From assembly GCF_004025585.1 (NCBI RefSeq), contig NZ_QTZO01000002.1:62001-126000 (forward strand): DNA of 64,000 bases, in the 5' to 3' direction. Source of the stretch: Pseudodesulfovibrio sp. S3. GTDB lineage: Bacteria; Desulfobacterota; Desulfovibrionia; Desulfovibrionales; Desulfovibrionaceae. Every line of letters starts with the position of its first letter. Within the stretch, counting starts at the first letter, position 1. The position numbers and the translations under genes were made by a program. Below the pieces are notes generated by a model that worked only from the letters and a program-made list of their open reading frames with translations, did not search any database and had not been told where the DNA came from. Shown piece by piece: positions 8,136-17,128 of the stretch.

Positions 8136-9315
8136 TTTTCTCTCTTCCTTTGAGTTCAAAACCAAGAACAGTCACGTCATCCCGACGAGATTCATCTCCC
8201 TGATATTCTTTCAATACATGCATGATTTCCGCCCCCTGCGCGGCAATAGGAGCGTGACGGCGCTCCTCCATGAAGGCCATGAATCGGCTTTTGCCAAAGG
8301 GAAATCCCCCTTCACCTCCAACCTGATCCACAAGGCCATCGGAGGTGAGATAAAATCGCGTACGGTCCGTCACCGGAACAACAACGTCCCTGAAGACAAA
8401 TTCCCGTGAAGAACGGACGTACCCGAGCCCGCACCGATCACCCTTGATGCAGCGGGGACCAGTCGAGTCCAGAACGTAAAGAGGAGAATTGGCCCCGGCA
8501 AAAACAACCTCTCCTTCAACGGGGTTCACGTAGCACAAGGCGCAATCCATTCCATCGTCGGACTTGGCGTCCCGGTCATTCTGCCCCAAGGCATCTTTGA
8601 TGAGACAATTCATCCGGGAGAGAATGACCGCCGGACTCACGACCCCGTCAGAGGATGCCTTTTCCAGAAGCGCGGTTACGATAAGCGTCATGAACGCGCC
8701 GGGAACGCCATGTCCGGTGCAGTCGATAACGCCCAGGAAAAACCCGTTCAGGCTCGTCCTGAGCCAATAGGCATCCCCGCCCACAGTATCCCTTTGAGCC
8801 CATATGAGAAAATGGTCCGGAATATAATCATACAAATCCACCATGTTGGGGAGAAACGATGTCTGGATCAGGCTGGCGTATTCCAGGCTTTGCCCGACCT
8901 GGTGTTGCGCGGCAGCCAGATCAGACATGGCCTTCTGCAGCTTCAGTTCGCGCACGGCAATGGAATGGCCCATCCAGTGCATGTTGCGCTTCAACGTCAG
9001 AAAATCATGTCCATCGCAATCAGCGGAAGGAAGATCCAACTGGGTGTAGCTGCCCTGCTTGAGAAGTCGGCATTGCTCATTGAGCTCCCGAATATTTCGC
9101 AGGGCAACGACATGACTCATCCATTTCGCGAAGGGAACCAATAGGATTATGGATGCCACACTCAAAACGATGAGATAATTGCTCGTCGCGCCGGCCCCAT
9201 GAGAATGCAGAACTACAAACGACGAAAGGGGAAACACGACCACCCCCATGAGAAGCATGACCGTCATCTTCCGTTCAACGCTCCAGTTACGAAGGGACTG
9301 AAAGAACGTGTTCAT
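8116..9315 (-). CDS. siaA: SiaA-type membrane PP2C/SpoIIE phosphatase
   Basis: About 399 aa. Two N-terminal hydrophobic segments (roughly residues 18-36 and 46-65) anchor it in the inner membrane, with only a few residues between them, so it lacks the large periplasmic sensor of Pseudomonas SiaA. A HAMP-like/coiled region leads to a SpoIIE/PP2C catalytic domain with GGDAYW and DCTGHGVPGAFMT metal-binding motifs. Predicted to dephosphorylate SiaC. I chose the ATG at 9315 (GGCGGTG ribosome site) over the GTG at 9324. It begins 5 bp after siaD. Confidence 0.87.
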   Translation of the reverse strand: MNTFFQSLRNWSVERKMTVMLLMGVVVFPLSSFVVLHSHGAGATSNYLIVLSVASIILLVPFAKWMSHVVALRNIRELNEQCRLLKQGSYTQLDLPSADCDGHDFLTLKRNMHWMGHSIAVRELKLQKAMSDLAAAQHQVGQSLEYASLIQTSFLPNMVDLYDYIPDHFLIWAQRDTVGGDAYWLRTSLNGFFLGVIDCTGHGVPGAFMTLIVTALLEKASSDGVVSPAVILSRMNCLIKDALGQNDRDAKSDDGMDCALCYVNPVEGEVVFAGANSPLYVLDSTGPRCIKGDRCGLGYVRSSREFVFRDVVVPVTDRTRFYLTSDGLVDQVGGEGGFPFGKSRFMAFMEERRHAPIAAQGAEIMHVLKEYQGDESRRDDVTVLGFELKGREKNGNQFV

Positions 9316-9320
9316 CAAAA

Positions 9321-10514
9321 TCACCGCCCCTTTCCCGGAAGCCTGGCTTCCTCAGCATAGGCCGAGCGGGAAATCGGGAAGCAATGAGGCTCACGGCGAT
9401 ACACCTCAACGCGGTCACGCCCTTTTTTCTTGGCCGCATACAGGGCTATGTCCGCAAACTTGAGCAGCCCATCAAGATCATCGTCACCCGATTCCAGAGA
9501 GGTCAGCCCCACACTCACGGTCAATGGAATCCGGACCACACCGCAGTCAATGCGCTCACTCCGGATATTGCCCGTGATACGGTTGGCCACGACGCACGCC
9601 TCTTCACGGGAAGCATCCGGCAACAATACGACGAACTCTTCGCCGCCGTATCTGGCGACAATGTCCACATCACGCACCGACGCCTGAAGAACCCGGCTCA
9701 ACGCAACCAGTGCCTGGTCCCCGATGCAGTGACCGTGGGAATCATTCACTGCCTTGAAATAATCCACATCCATGATGAGCAGGGAAAGACTTCTCCGATT
9801 GCGGGCGCTCCGTGCGACTTCGAGCTTCGCCAACTCCATGAAATACCCCCGATTCCACAGCCCGGTCAGGCTGTCGGTCCTGGCCAGCTTGCACATCTCT
9901 TCCAGCATCATCTTACGCTCGGTCACATCCGTCAGAATGCCGACAATGCCGTCTTCCGCACCCTCGACGCCCTCCCTGCAAAAAGATGTCGCGCTGATCT
10001 CCAGCCAGAGCGTTGCGTTGTCAGGGCCGCAGGCCCGCATCTCCTGACGCTTCACACCGTCCGCGGCCAACGCGCTCTCATACTGCTTGTAATCGTCCAA
10101 AGAGCAGAACAACTGCTTGATATTGCTTCTCTGCGCGAGGAATTCTTCCTGATCACGAAAACCGAACATCGCGGCCATGGCGGGATTCGCTTCAAGCAAG
10201 GCACCGTCAGGCTCGCACCGATAAATTCCCTCGGAGACATTCTCGAAAATGCCACGGTATCTTTCTTCGCTGACGATCAAGTCACGATTCAACCGGTTCA
10301 GGGAATGCTGCATGCGATCCCCCATGGTCACGAGCCTCCGGCTCTGGCGCAGGAGCTTGCCATACTCCTTGACCAAAACCTGAAACGCAGGATCTTCGCT
10401 CATTCCACTGGTGTCACTCTTCTCGAGCGACTCCATGGCCCGGCCCAAAACCTGCTCTTCTTTCTGAAACACTTCTTTGTTCATTGGATTGTCGTACACT
10501 TTGACTTCATTCAT
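9321..10514 (-). CDS. siaD: SiaD-type PAS-GGDEF diguanylate cyclase
   Basis: About 397 aa. An N-terminal helical part resembling SiaD (EEQVLGRAMESLE) is followed by a PAS domain (about residues 95-220) and a C-terminal GGDEF domain with active-site GGEEF. An RxxD inhibitory site (RDVD) lies five residues before GGEEF. It should make c-di-GMP when bound by unphosphorylated SiaC. The start is uncertain: ATGs at 10514 and 10484 and an upstream reading to 10598 are possible, none with a clear ribosome site. A near-perfect Fur palindrome at 10722-10738 lies upstream, so the operon is probably iron-repressed. Confidence 0.87.
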   Translation of the reverse strand: MNEVKVYDNPMNKEVFQKEEQVLGRAMESLEKSDTSGMSEDPAFQVLVKEYGKLLRQSRRLVTMGDRMQHSLNRLNRDLIVSEERYRGIFENVSEGIYRCEPDGALLEANPAMAAMFGFRDQEEFLAQRSNIKQLFCSLDDYKQYESALAADGVKRQEMRACGPDNATLWLEISATSFCREGVEGAEDGIVGILTDVTERKMMLEEMCKLARTDSLTGLWNRGYFMELAKLEVARSARNRRSLSLLIMDVDYFKAVNDSHGHCIGDQALVALSRVLQASVRDVDIVARYGGEEFVVLLPDASREEACVVANRITGNIRSERIDCGVVRIPLTVSVGLTSLESGDDDLDGLLKFADIALYAAKKKGRDRVEVYRREPHCFPISRSAYAEEARLPGKGR

Positions 10515-10598
10515 GCCGGTTGATTCAGAGACATTATGACACCATGCTTCACGACCATTATAAGAACGGCAAAAAAGCACTGGTTCCTGAGCTAGCAT

Positions 10599-11108
10599 TA
10601 CAGAGAAAACTCGCTGTCCCGTCTCCTTGGAACTCCACGCCTGCTACCATCTGTTTTTCAATATATGCGGCTGTCATGGCCGCCTTGACCACATGGTCAA
10701 GATGATCGATTTTTATTGAAATTGAAAATCGTTTTCAAGTAAATATTGAGAGTGATGGAATTTGTCAACCCCTAAATCCCGCTGATGCCCGAAAGGGATT
10801 GGACCGGATAACGCCTCCATGCAACCCCTAAGCCCCATGGTTTTGGCGGTGTCAAACACCATGACGGTTACAAGAGGCACTCCTCGCCTGGAATTGCTCC
10901 AAACATCATGTCAGAAGGTACAGTTCGGTCCCGTACCACTGCAAACTGCCGCAGTGAAACGGACAAGGACTCGAAAATGCCGACATTACCCCCGTCCTGT
11001 TCCCACACGAAATCAGTTCCATACATATCCGGCCTACAACCGTCACTTCGGGCATATTGAACACCGTACACTTCAATGAAATGCCATTTCAAAGACCCGT
11101 CGCCGACT
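10599..11108. other. Intergenic region between siaD and araC-type regulator
   Basis: About 0.5 kb with no gene I can support. It holds the Fur palindrome at 10722-10738 near the siaD side. A 74-codon minus-strand frame (10868-11092) lacks a ribosome site and any recognisable motif. Confidence 0.6.
10722..10738. promoter_or_regulatory. Fur box upstream of the sia operon
   Basis: TTGAAAATCGTTTTCAA: 7-bp perfect arms around a 3-nt centre, the most symmetrical Fur-type palindrome in the window. It lies about 210 bp before the siaD ATG at 10514 and about 440 bp before the divergent AraC gene, which has its own box. Confidence 0.8.
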
Positions 11109-11127
11109 GAAATTGACTTTCATTATC
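11109..11127. promoter_or_regulatory. Fur box upstream of AraC regulator 1
   Basis: On the minus strand GATAATGAAAGTCAATTTC, 14 of 18 to the classical Fur consensus, about 50 bp before the regulator start. Confidence 0.75.
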
Positions 11128-11179
11128 TTTAATCGTATGATAAAACCCCGTTACACCTCAACCTGGCGGAGTGAACGCA

Positions 11180-12166
11180 GTGAACACAGATACCCCTGCC
11201 GACAGGCCTTCACACAAAAACAACATGCTGAAATATTCACGGAAGGAAGGCATCACCGGCCCCAGGACCTTTCAATCCTGCAAGCTCAGACCGGGACTGA
11301 CGTTGACCATTGCCAAACCGTCACAGGACGCTCCGCTCAAAACCAGCTTCGACATGGATGACGCGCCCATACAGTTCGGTTTTACTCTGTCCGGCAAGAA
11401 CAGATGCCTTTACTCCAGCGGCGGCCTGCGCAACCAGACCAACGAGATGCAAACAGGCTCCAACGGCATCTTGTACCTGCCCAAGACGTGCGGCACCCTT
11501 GAACAACCCAGTGACAATCCGGCCTGCATCCTGGGCATCACCGTCTCCCCAGAACTCCTGTGCAGTTATTTTGCCGACAACCTGGCGCAACTCCCCAAGC
11601 AGCTCCGAATGGGCTTAGAAGGCTGCAAGGAAACCCCCACTGCCTGGTTCGGCTCGGGCTCCCCGATCAAACAGTGCCTGCTGACCCAGATCCTGGACTG
11701 CCCGTATACGGGAGGGATGCGCAAACTGTTCCTGGAAAGCCGGGCCATGGAACTGATGGCCATGCAGATTCACGAATATATACTGTCGGAGAGTCAGAGA
11801 CACCCCAAGCAGGCGCGTCTGTGCCCGGCGGACGTGGAACGCATTCGCCATGCCCGCGACATCCTGGTCCGCGATCTGGAAAACCCGCCCAGCCTGCCGG
11901 AACTCGCCGCACAGATTGGTGTCAACGAAAAGAAACTCAAAACCGGCTTCCGCCAAGTCTACTCCACCTCGGTCTTCGGCTACTTCCGAGACCACAGGAT
12001 GCATAAGGCATACAAAATGCTGCAACAGGGAAACCACAACGTGACCGAAGTCGCCTATGCCGTGGGCTACCAGAGCCTGAGCCACTTCAGCCACGCCTTC
12101 AAAAAGCTTTTCGGCATCCTGCCCAAGGACTTTCTGACCAGCCAACGACGCTTGCTGGCGTCCTGA
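11180..12166 (+). CDS. AraC-family regulator of uptake cassette 1
   Basis: About 328 aa. The C-terminal 100 residues are a double HTH of the AraC family (LAAQIGVNEKKLKTGFRQVY ... VTEVAYAVGYQSLSHFSHAF). The N-terminal domain is of the ligand-sensing type seen in the siderophore regulators FoxR, PchR and YbtA. The GTG at 11180 is preceded by GGCGGA at 9 bp; a GTG at 11171 is too close to it. The TonB receptor gene starts 120 bp downstream on the same strand, so it probably activates that receptor when the matching ligand is sensed. It is under its own Fur box. Confidence 0.9.
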   Translation: MNTDTPADRPSHKNNMLKYSRKEGITGPRTFQSCKLRPGLTLTIAKPSQDAPLKTSFDMDDAPIQFGFTLSGKNRCLYSSGGLRNQTNEMQTGSNGILYLPKTCGTLEQPSDNPACILGITVSPELLCSYFADNLAQLPKQLRMGLEGCKETPTAWFGSGSPIKQCLLTQILDCPYTGGMRKLFLESRAMELMAMQIHEYILSESQRHPKQARLCPADVERIRHARDILVRDLENPPSLPELAAQIGVNEKKLKTGFRQVYSTSVFGYFRDHRMHKAYKMLQQGNHNVTEVAYAVGYQSLSHFSHAFKKLFGILPKDFLTSQRRLLAS

Positions 12167-12234
12167 GCAATAAGTCCGGCTACCGACAACTTTCGCCCTG
12201 CCCGGGTTAGTCACCCCGCATTCGGCCATGTATT

Positions 12235-12253
12235 GATCATGATTATCAAATTC
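12235..12253. promoter_or_regulatory. Fur box upstream of TonB receptor 1
   Basis: GATCATGATTATCAAATTC, 14 of 18 to the classical Fur consensus, ending 32 bp before the receptor ATG. An overlapping TGATTAT...ATATCA symmetry runs on to 12259. Confidence 0.75.
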
Positions 12254-12285
12254 ATATCAATATGCTGTTTTTTCAGGGGAGTGCC

Positions 12286-14355
12286 ATGCATAGTTTAAAA
12301 TTCTTTGGCTTCGTATTCACGGTTTCGCTGCTTCTTTCATGCCCAGCCTTTGCGTCAGACGAACAAACCGATGAACCCGTGACGCTGGATGCAGTCACGG
12401 TCACTGCAACCAAACGGGAGGGATCGATCAAGGACTTTCCCGGCAACCTCACTGTCCTGGATGACGTCTTCATTGAAGCTCGCGGGGTGAACACGCTTGG
12501 AGACCTTGTGCGCTTTGCGCCCAATATCTACGTCAAGGACACAAGTTCAGGCGGTTCCATCGTTTGCCGGGGTATCTCCACCATCGACACCTCCCTTTTC
12601 AGCCCCATGGGCCTGTATGTGAACGATGTGGCCTACCCCATGGGCTACATGGTCAACCAGGGACTCCTGGATGTGGAAAGAGTGGAAGTTTTGCGGGGTC
12701 CCCAAGCCACCCTTTACGGACGCAACAGCGAATCCGGGGTGATCAACATCGTGCTCAAGGAACCGGACAACGAGCAGCGCAACAAAACGCTTTTCGAACT
12801 GGGCAACTACGCCACAGCCCGTTTGGGAGCCAGTACCAGCGGCCCCATCGTGGACGACACCCTCTTCTACAACCTCTCCCTTCAAGGGTACACCACTGAT
12901 GGATATGTCAAGAATATCGACACGAAAGACACGGACGTAGCCGGGGAAAAGACAGTGAACGGAGCTGGCACCCTGCGTTGGACCCCTACGGACGACTGGG
13001 ACATTTCCCTGAATCTGGACGGGGCCAAACGCGACCTGGGGATCAGTGCCCTGCGCTACGAAGAAGGCCCCAACACAACCGGACGAAACGAAGTCCACAG
13101 CAACGAGAAGGACAAGGCGTACGAAACCGAACTCGGACAGTCCACTCGGGTCAAATACAGTTGGTCAGGCACGGAGCTGACCTCCATCTCCAGCCACCGC
13201 TCATTTGACCGCGAACATCATCTGGATTCCGACAGGACCGCTGCAGCTCTAAGTTATTCTGAACTGGATGTGGAAATGGACAGCTGGAGCCAGGAGTTCC
13301 GCCTGGCCTCAAAAGACAACTCCACCCTGAGCTGGCTGCTTGGCCTCTACGGGCGTTACGAAACCATCGACGCGGGCATCGACTTCAACCATATCAATCC
13401 CCTTTTGGCCTCCAAGCGTTCGGGAGACAGCAAAGACCTGGGCTATGCGGGCTTCGGGCAGGCCACCTATGAAATCGTCGACGGCCTGCGGATCACAGGC
13501 GGACTGAGGCTGGACATTTCACGAAACAGCGGCAAGCAGACATACACGCCCAACACCGGCCCGGTTTCCTATGAAGACGATGTTAACGGGACCGAACTGC
13601 TGCCCATGGCCTCCCTGGCCTACGACTTCTCGCCCCATGTCACGGCGTATACCGCCTACTCCAAGGGATTCCTGGCTGGCGGCTTCAACTTCTACTCGGC
13701 CATCGACAAGGACAGCTTCACCTACGAGGCGGAACACTCCACCAACTACGAGGTCGGCATCAAGACCAACTGGATCGAAAACACCCTGAACCTCAATGCC
13801 ACGGTTTTCTATACGGACATCACCGACAAGCAGGTGCGCGAAGAAATAGCCGGAGCAGGCATGGGTGTCTGGAAATTCACCAACGCGGCAGGAGCCCACA
13901 CCCAGGGCGTGGAACTGGAAGCACAGTACAGGCCCGTCCCAGAAATCGAACTGACGGCAGGATTGGGCTACGCCGAATCCAAGGTGGATGACTGGACAAC
14001 CACGGTCGGTGGAACCCCGGTAGACTACAGCGGCAACAAGCTGCCCTGGGCACCGGAATATACCTACAACCTCGGGGTGGCATACACCCACCCCAACGGT
14101 TTCTTTGCCATGGCCGACCTCCTGGGCACCGGCGAACAGTACTTTGATGCAGCCAACGAGCTCAAGGAAGACGGATACCAGACCGTGAACCTGCGGGCTG
14201 GCTACAGAATCAATGATGCCGAAATCTCCCTGTGGTGCAACAACCTGTTCGACGAGGAATACGCAGTCAAAAAAGTCAACAGCGGAGCCGGTCTTGCCAT
14301 GGTGGAAGACGGAACTCCCAGGACATTCGGATTCACATTCAACTGGAGATTCTAA
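12286..14355 (+). CDS. TonB-dependent outer-membrane receptor 1
   Basis: 689 aa from the ATG at 12286 (ribosome site AGGGGAG), with a signal peptide ending near ...CPAFASDEQ. A TonB-box-like stretch (VTLDAVTVTATK) precedes a plug domain with RGIS, VERVEVLRGPQATLYGRN and GVINIVLKEP. A 22-strand-type barrel ends in the aromatic residue of FTFNWRF. It should import an iron chelator using the Ton system encoded at 18.9-24.0 kb. It is the first structural gene of cassette 1, followed after 4 bp by a methyltransferase and then an ABC transporter. The ligand is unknown. Confidence 0.95.
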   Translation: MHSLKFFGFVFTVSLLLSCPAFASDEQTDEPVTLDAVTVTATKREGSIKDFPGNLTVLDDVFIEARGVNTLGDLVRFAPNIYVKDTSSGGSIVCRGISTIDTSLFSPMGLYVNDVAYPMGYMVNQGLLDVERVEVLRGPQATLYGRNSESGVINIVLKEPDNEQRNKTLFELGNYATARLGASTSGPIVDDTLFYNLSLQGYTTDGYVKNIDTKDTDVAGEKTVNGAGTLRWTPTDDWDISLNLDGAKRDLGISALRYEEGPNTTGRNEVHSNEKDKAYETELGQSTRVKYSWSGTELTSISSHRSFDREHHLDSDRTAAALSYSELDVEMDSWSQEFRLASKDNSTLSWLLGLYGRYETIDAGIDFNHINPLLASKRSGDSKDLGYAGFGQATYEIVDGLRITGGLRLDISRNSGKQTYTPNTGPVSYEDDVNGTELLPMASLAYDFSPHVTAYTAYSKGFLAGGFNFYSAIDKDSFTYEAEHSTNYEVGIKTNWIENTLNLNATVFYTDITDKQVREEIAGAGMGVWKFTNAAGAHTQGVELEAQYRPVPEIELTAGLGYAESKVDDWTTTVGGTPVDYSGNKLPWAPEYTYNLGVAYTHPNGFFAMADLLGTGEQYFDAANELKEDGYQTVNLRAGYRINDAEISLWCNNLFDEEYAVKKVNSGAGLAMVEDGTPRTFGFTFNWRF

Positions 14356-14359
14356 GACA

Positions 14360-15397
14360 ATGACGACATCGCAACAAACTCCCATCCAAAGCCCCAACCC
14401 CGGCATTGTGTTCGAACTGATGATCGGCCCCATCCGCATGGCGGTTCTGGATACTGCATTGAAACTGGGAATGGCCGACATCCTGGCCCAAAAACAGGAT
14501 CTGCAATCCATTGCCAGAGCACTGGAAGTAAAAACAGACACAGCCAATCTGGCGCATTTTCTCGATGCCATGGCCTCCATGGGCTTTGCCGACAAAAGGG
14601 ATGAACGCTACTTCAACACACCTTTTGCAGAATCCTGCCTGCGAAAAGAGAGTCCGTCATATTTGGGAGATCTCGTAAGCAACCTTTCACATATGCAACA
14701 CCGCAACCTGGACCGCATTCCCGAGCTGATCCGCCAGGGGCCGCCGGAAGTAAGCAAACAGGATCAACTGCATGAAGAGGAGAGATGGAAGCAGTCGGTA
14801 CGACACCTGGCAAGCTACCATAAAGCGGGCATGGCAGACCTCGTAGCCGAGCTGGTGGCTGCGCTCCCGGAATTCCCGTCCATGAAGCGCATGCTGGATC
14901 TCGGCTGCGGCCCGGGCATCATGTGCATGACGACCGTTTCCCGCCACCCTTCCCTTGAAGGGGTCCTATGCGACTTCCCCTCTGTCATGGAAGTGGCCCG
15001 CGAAGAAATTGCCGCCGCCGGCATGGAGTCGCGCATCAGCACCATAGAAGGTGACTACAACAAGGTGGACTTCGGCAAAGGGTACGATCTGGTATGGGCC
15101 AGCCACACCTTGTACTATGCCAAAGACCTTGACGCCATGTTCGCGAGAATCCATGAGGCGCTCAATCCGGGCGGTGTTCTCATCACGTTCCACGAGGGTC
15201 TCACCCATGAACGGACTCAACCGACGGAGCTCATATTGTCCCGTCTTTCATTGGCTTTGGAAGGTCAGGACGTCTCTTTCGAGCAAGGCCAAATAGCGTC
15301 CCATCTGCCCAAGGCGGGCTTCGCATCCGTGGACACCCGAACCATAACACTGCCCATGGGCCCCATGGAACTCGTTGTGGCCCGCAAACAAGGATAG
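14360..15397 (+). CDS. SAM-dependent methyltransferase (O-methyltransferase family 2 type)
   Basis: 345 aa. The N-terminal helical dimerisation-type domain (to about residue 110) and the Rossmann SAM site LDLGCGPG (179-186) with ...GDYNKVDFGKGYDLVWASHTLYY match the plant/bacterial O-methyltransferase layout (PF00891-like). It starts 4 bp after the TonB receptor and ends 4 bp before the solute-binding gene, so it is part of the import operon. A methyltransferase there may modify the imported chelator or a cofactor; the substrate is not known from sequence. Confidence 0.87.
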   Translation: MTTSQQTPIQSPNPGIVFELMIGPIRMAVLDTALKLGMADILAQKQDLQSIARALEVKTDTANLAHFLDAMASMGFADKRDERYFNTPFAESCLRKESPSYLGDLVSNLSHMQHRNLDRIPELIRQGPPEVSKQDQLHEEERWKQSVRHLASYHKAGMADLVAELVAALPEFPSMKRMLDLGCGPGIMCMTTVSRHPSLEGVLCDFPSVMEVAREEIAAAGMESRISTIEGDYNKVDFGKGYDLVWASHTLYYAKDLDAMFARIHEALNPGGVLITFHEGLTHERTQPTELILSRLSLALEGQDVSFEQGQIASHLPKAGFASVDTRTITLPMGPMELVVARKQG

Positions 15398-15401
15398 ATC
15401 C

Positions 15402-16364
15402 ATGCGAATCGCGTTCACGGCCTTCCTGCTCCTGTCCCTTGCCTGTCCGCCCCCGGCCGATGCGGCATCCACCTTGAGAATCTCAGGCCCGCCCATTGCC
15501 GAAAGCGTTCCCCTGCTGGTCATGGCACAAGACGACCGGGAATGGGAGCAGGACTTTGACGCGCAGTTCATACCCTGGCATTCGCCGGACATGCTCCGGG
15601 CCATGGTGGCAGGCGGCCAGGTGGATGCAGCCATCGTCACCACTGCAGCGGCCAGTGCCCTGCGCAACAAGGGCGTCAACTGCCGGGTGGCCCTGCTACA
15701 CGAATCCCCGGTCTGGATCGTCTCGACCAAACCCGGTCCCGACACACTGGAATCTCTGGAAGGCACCCTGCTTTTCCCCTTCGGGCCGGGAGAGATGCCC
15801 GAACTCTTCTACCGGGCCACCATGGCGGGCAAGCCGTGCAGAATCACCACCAGACACACGGGCGGCTCCCTGGAGGCGGTCAATCTTCTGCTGGCCGGCA
15901 GGGGCGACCACGCCATGCTCAGCGAACCCACGGCTTCCGTCGCAGTGCTGCGCTCCAAATCCCTGCACACGGAAGGGGCACCGCTGTTGGTGAAGCGCGT
16001 GGATATGCGCAAGGCCTGGGGGCGCGCTTTTCCAAAGCATCATCTGGCCGCAAGCTGTGTCGCCTTTTTCGGGCCTGAGGCAGACAACCACCTAAAAATA
16101 CAGGCCTTCAACAGGACCTATGCACAAGCCTGCCAATGGATGCAGGAGAATCCGGACCAGGCCCTTACGCTGGTCAGGAAAAAGTTCCCGGCCCTGGCCT
16201 CTCAGATGAGGCAGGGGACAATGGACGATTTCACGGTCCGCATCCTGAGCGGAACACAGGCGCAGACAGACGCCCTCTTCTTCCTGAACAAAATATACGG
16301 GATATCCCCTGGTGCCGTCGGAGGCTCCATGCCCGGAAAAGACCTGTTCGAGGTAGGTCAATGA
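15402..16364 (+). CDS. ABC transporter solute-binding protein, NitT/TauT (NMT1/SsuA) type
   Basis: 320 aa with a signal peptide cleaved near PPPADAA. The pattern of the SsuA/TauA/NMT1 class is visible: LRISGPPIAESVPLLVMAQ at the N-terminus and VDAAIVTTAAASALRNKG. Together with the next two genes (ATGA overlaps) it forms a complete importer. That family normally carries sulfonates, nitrate or pyrimidine precursors, not siderophores, so its presence in a TonB/iron cassette is unusual. Confidence 0.87.
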   Translation: MRIAFTAFLLLSLACPPPADAASTLRISGPPIAESVPLLVMAQDDREWEQDFDAQFIPWHSPDMLRAMVAGGQVDAAIVTTAAASALRNKGVNCRVALLHESPVWIVSTKPGPDTLESLEGTLLFPFGPGEMPELFYRATMAGKPCRITTRHTGGSLEAVNLLLAGRGDHAMLSEPTASVAVLRSKSLHTEGAPLLVKRVDMRKAWGRAFPKHHLAASCVAFFGPEADNHLKIQAFNRTYAQACQWMQENPDQALTLVRKKFPALASQMRQGTMDDFTVRILSGTQAQTDALFFLNKIYGISPGAVGGSMPGKDLFEVGQ

Positions 16365-17128
16365 AAGACGCCTACACTCGCAAGTGGCCGCCCTATGCCT
16401 TCCATTTGCTGGGCCTGATGATGCTGATCATGGGATGGGAGATGCTGGCGCGCACCTTTTCCGGGCTGGTCGTGGCCGGGCCGGGAGAAACCCTGACCGC
16501 GCTCTTCCGGCTGGTCGGGAATGAAACCTTCCTGACCCTGCACATGGTCCCCACCCTGAAACGTATCGGCCTGGCGCTGGTCTTCGGCATCGGAAGCGGC
16601 ACGGTGCTGGGCATCCTGGCAGGGTTCGTGGAACCCGTCCGGCTCATGCTCGCTCCGGCACGCTGGATTCTCATGAGCATCCCGGGCGTGATCATCGTGG
16701 TGGTCTTCATGCTCTGGTTCGGCATGGGCACCACCATGGTCGTATGCATCACGGCCACCATGATGGCCCCCATCATCTATGTGAATGTGACCGACGGCAT
16801 GATGAACGTGGATCGCAACCTGCTGGAAATGGCCAAGGTCTATCGTCTGCCCTTGCACATGCGACTGATGCGCATCTACGCCATGGCCCTGGCCGGGCCG
16901 CTCCTTTCCGGGGTGGTTATCGCCACGGGCAACGGTATCCGGCTCGTGGTATTAGCGGAAATGCTCGGCGCCAACGAAGGCATCGGTCATGCGCTGGCCA
17001 TATCCCGGGCCAACCTCCAAACCGACGAACTCTACGCCCTGACCCTGCTGGCCATGCTGGTCATCGGCGGAGTGGAAGTGCTCCTGCTGTCCCCGGCCCG
17101 CAAGGCCGTGCAAAGGAGGCGGGCATGA
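16361..17128 (+). CDS. ABC transporter permease, NitT/TauT type
   Basis: 255-aa inner-membrane protein with about six hydrophobic segments and the EAA-like cytoplasmic loop (DRNLLEMAKVYRLPLHMRLM...), as in SsuC/TauC-type permeases. It starts in an ATGA overlap with the binding-protein gene and ends in an ATGA overlap with the ATPase gene. It presumably forms a homodimeric channel for the ligand brought in by the TonB receptor of the same operon. Confidence 0.9.
   Translation: MKDAYTRKWPPYAFHLLGLMMLIMGWEMLARTFSGLVVAGPGETLTALFRLVGNETFLTLHMVPTLKRIGLALVFGIGSGTVLGILAGFVEPVRLMLAPARWILMSIPGVIIVVVFMLWFGMGTTMVVCITATMMAPIIYVNVTDGMMNVDRNLLEMAKVYRLPLHMRLMRIYAMALAGPLLSGVVIATGNGIRLVVLAEMLGANEGIGHALAISRANLQTDELYALTLLAMLVIGGVEVLLLSPARKAVQRRRA

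Noticed and set aside
10868-11092. 74-codon minus-strand frame between siaD and AraC regulator 1
   Set aside because: No ribosome site, no recognisable motif and codon use unlike neighbours; the region is better explained as a divergent promoter.
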